Source: Desulfobacteraceae bacterium
GTDB lineage: Bacteria; Desulfobacterota; Desulfobacteria; Desulfobacterales; Desulfobacteraceae
DNA length: 6,995 bases
Assembly: GCA_024225895.1 (NCBI GenBank)
Contig: JAAEMC010000532.1
Location: 1 to 6,995 of the forward strand
Direction of reading: 5' to 3'
A program made the translations under genes and the position numbers. Below the pieces are notes generated by a model. It was not told the DNA's origin. It ran no database searches and saw only the letters and a program-made list of their open reading frames with translations. Below are positions 6,495-6,995 of the stretch, piece by piece (the stretch's first letter is position 1; each line of letters opens with the position of its first letter).

Positions 6495-6995
6495 CTAATC
6501 GTTTTTATCCAGCCGGTAGCGCATGGAACGAAGGCTGATGCCGAGGTGATCCGCGGCTTTGCTTTTGTTGCCGCCGGACAGTTCCATGGCTTTTTCAAGG
6601 TATGCATTTTCGATTTCAGAAAGAATTTCATCCAGGTTGACACCCTGCTCTACTTCATTTAAATCAAACCTTCTGCCCTTGATGCCCTCGATCCATCTTC
6701 TTTTCTTGTGCATGGAAATGGTCAGGCTTTCGGGTAGAATAATATTGGTGGAGGAAAGGGCAACAGATCTTTCGATCAGATTTTCCAGCTCCCGGACATT
6801 TCCCGGGAAACTGTATTTATTTAAAAAATCAATGGCATAGGATGATAGTTTGACAATATCCTTTGCCATTATTTTAGAATATTTACGGGCAAAATGGCGG
6901 GAAAGGATTTCAACATCGCCCTTTCTGTCGCGCAGTGGCGGCACTTTGATGGGGATGACATTGAGCCTGAAGAAGAGATCTTCCCTGAAATTGCC
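6495..6995 (-). CDS. PilR/NtrC-family sigma-54 response regulator, C-terminal part (5' end outside window)
   Basis: The frame runs in from the right edge and gives 166 residues to the TAG at 6495-6497. It begins inside the AAA+ sigma-54 interaction domain: GNFREDLFFRLNVIPI then VPPLRDR, the conserved late part of that domain. Next comes the sensor II block FPGNVRELENLIER (near 6770-6815). A linker with GVNLDEILSEIE follows, then a FIS-type helix-turn-helix at the extreme C-terminus (GNKSKAADHLGIS, then SMRYRL). The short linker and the SMRYRL ending resemble PilR more than NtrC, but the receiver domain and partner kinase are not visible. Such proteins hydrolyse ATP to open sigma-54 promoters; PilR activates pilin genes in Pseudomonas and Geobacter. 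It is convergent with the pilus operon, so it is not co-transcribed with it. The GTG at 6944 is not the true start, because homology continues upstream of it. The family is certain; the PilR name is probable. Confidence 0.9.
   Translation of the reverse strand, partial: GNFREDLFFRLNVIPIKVPPLRDRKGDVEILSRHFARKYSKIMAKDIVKLSSYAIDFLNKYSFPGNVRELENLIERSVALSSTNIILPESLTISMHKKRRWIEGIKGRRFDLNEVEQGVNLDEILSEIENAYLEKAMELSGGNKSKAADHLGISLRSMRYRLDKND

Noticed and set aside
6559..6840. A 93-codon + strand open frame opposite the regulator gene
   Set aside because: The - strand encodes conserved sigma-54 activator and helix-turn-helix motifs here, so the + frame is a shadow.

Overview
The window holds the distal part of a type IVa pilus minor-pilin operon on the + strand, facing the 3' end of a PilR/NtrC-type sigma-54 activator gene on the - strand. 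The PilX, PilY1 and regulator sequences look most like Gram-negative sulfate reducers of the Desulfobacterota (Desulfobacteraceae-like). That placement rests on remembered family resemblance and moderate-to-low GC, not on a marker gene, so the genus is open.

Layout from left to right: the last 47 codons of a pilW-like gene (to 145); a pilV-like prepilin (157-603, or from TTG 148); a 66-base AT-rich spacer with a 13-bp direct repeat; a pilX-like prepilin (670-1287); a small secreted protein that may be PilY2-like (1335-1760); and a large pilY1/pilC gene (1763-6310). The 184-base convergent intergenic region holds two hairpins. Read on the - strand, each is followed by TTTTTA. The window ends with the C-terminal 166 residues of the regulator (6995 to 6495).

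How the genes work together: in the known systems, PilV, PilW and PilX form a minor-pilin complex that primes pilus assembly. PilY1 is recruited to this complex and is thought to sit at the pilus tip, where it acts in adhesion, surface sensing and control of retraction. Gene order, short spacings and the 2-base gap before pilY1 suggest one transcript. The regulator resembles PilR, which in other bacteria drives pilin expression from sigma-54 promoters; whether it controls this operon cannot be seen here.

The system itself is known. The points most worth a second look are the many Asp-rich EF-hand-like loops across PilY1 (with a related motif in PilV), the placement of the PilY2-like gene before pilY1, the short homopolymer runs around the start and signal-peptide codons of pilY1, and the paired intergenic hairpins. 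No tRNA, rRNA, CRISPR, insertion sequence or transposase gene was seen.
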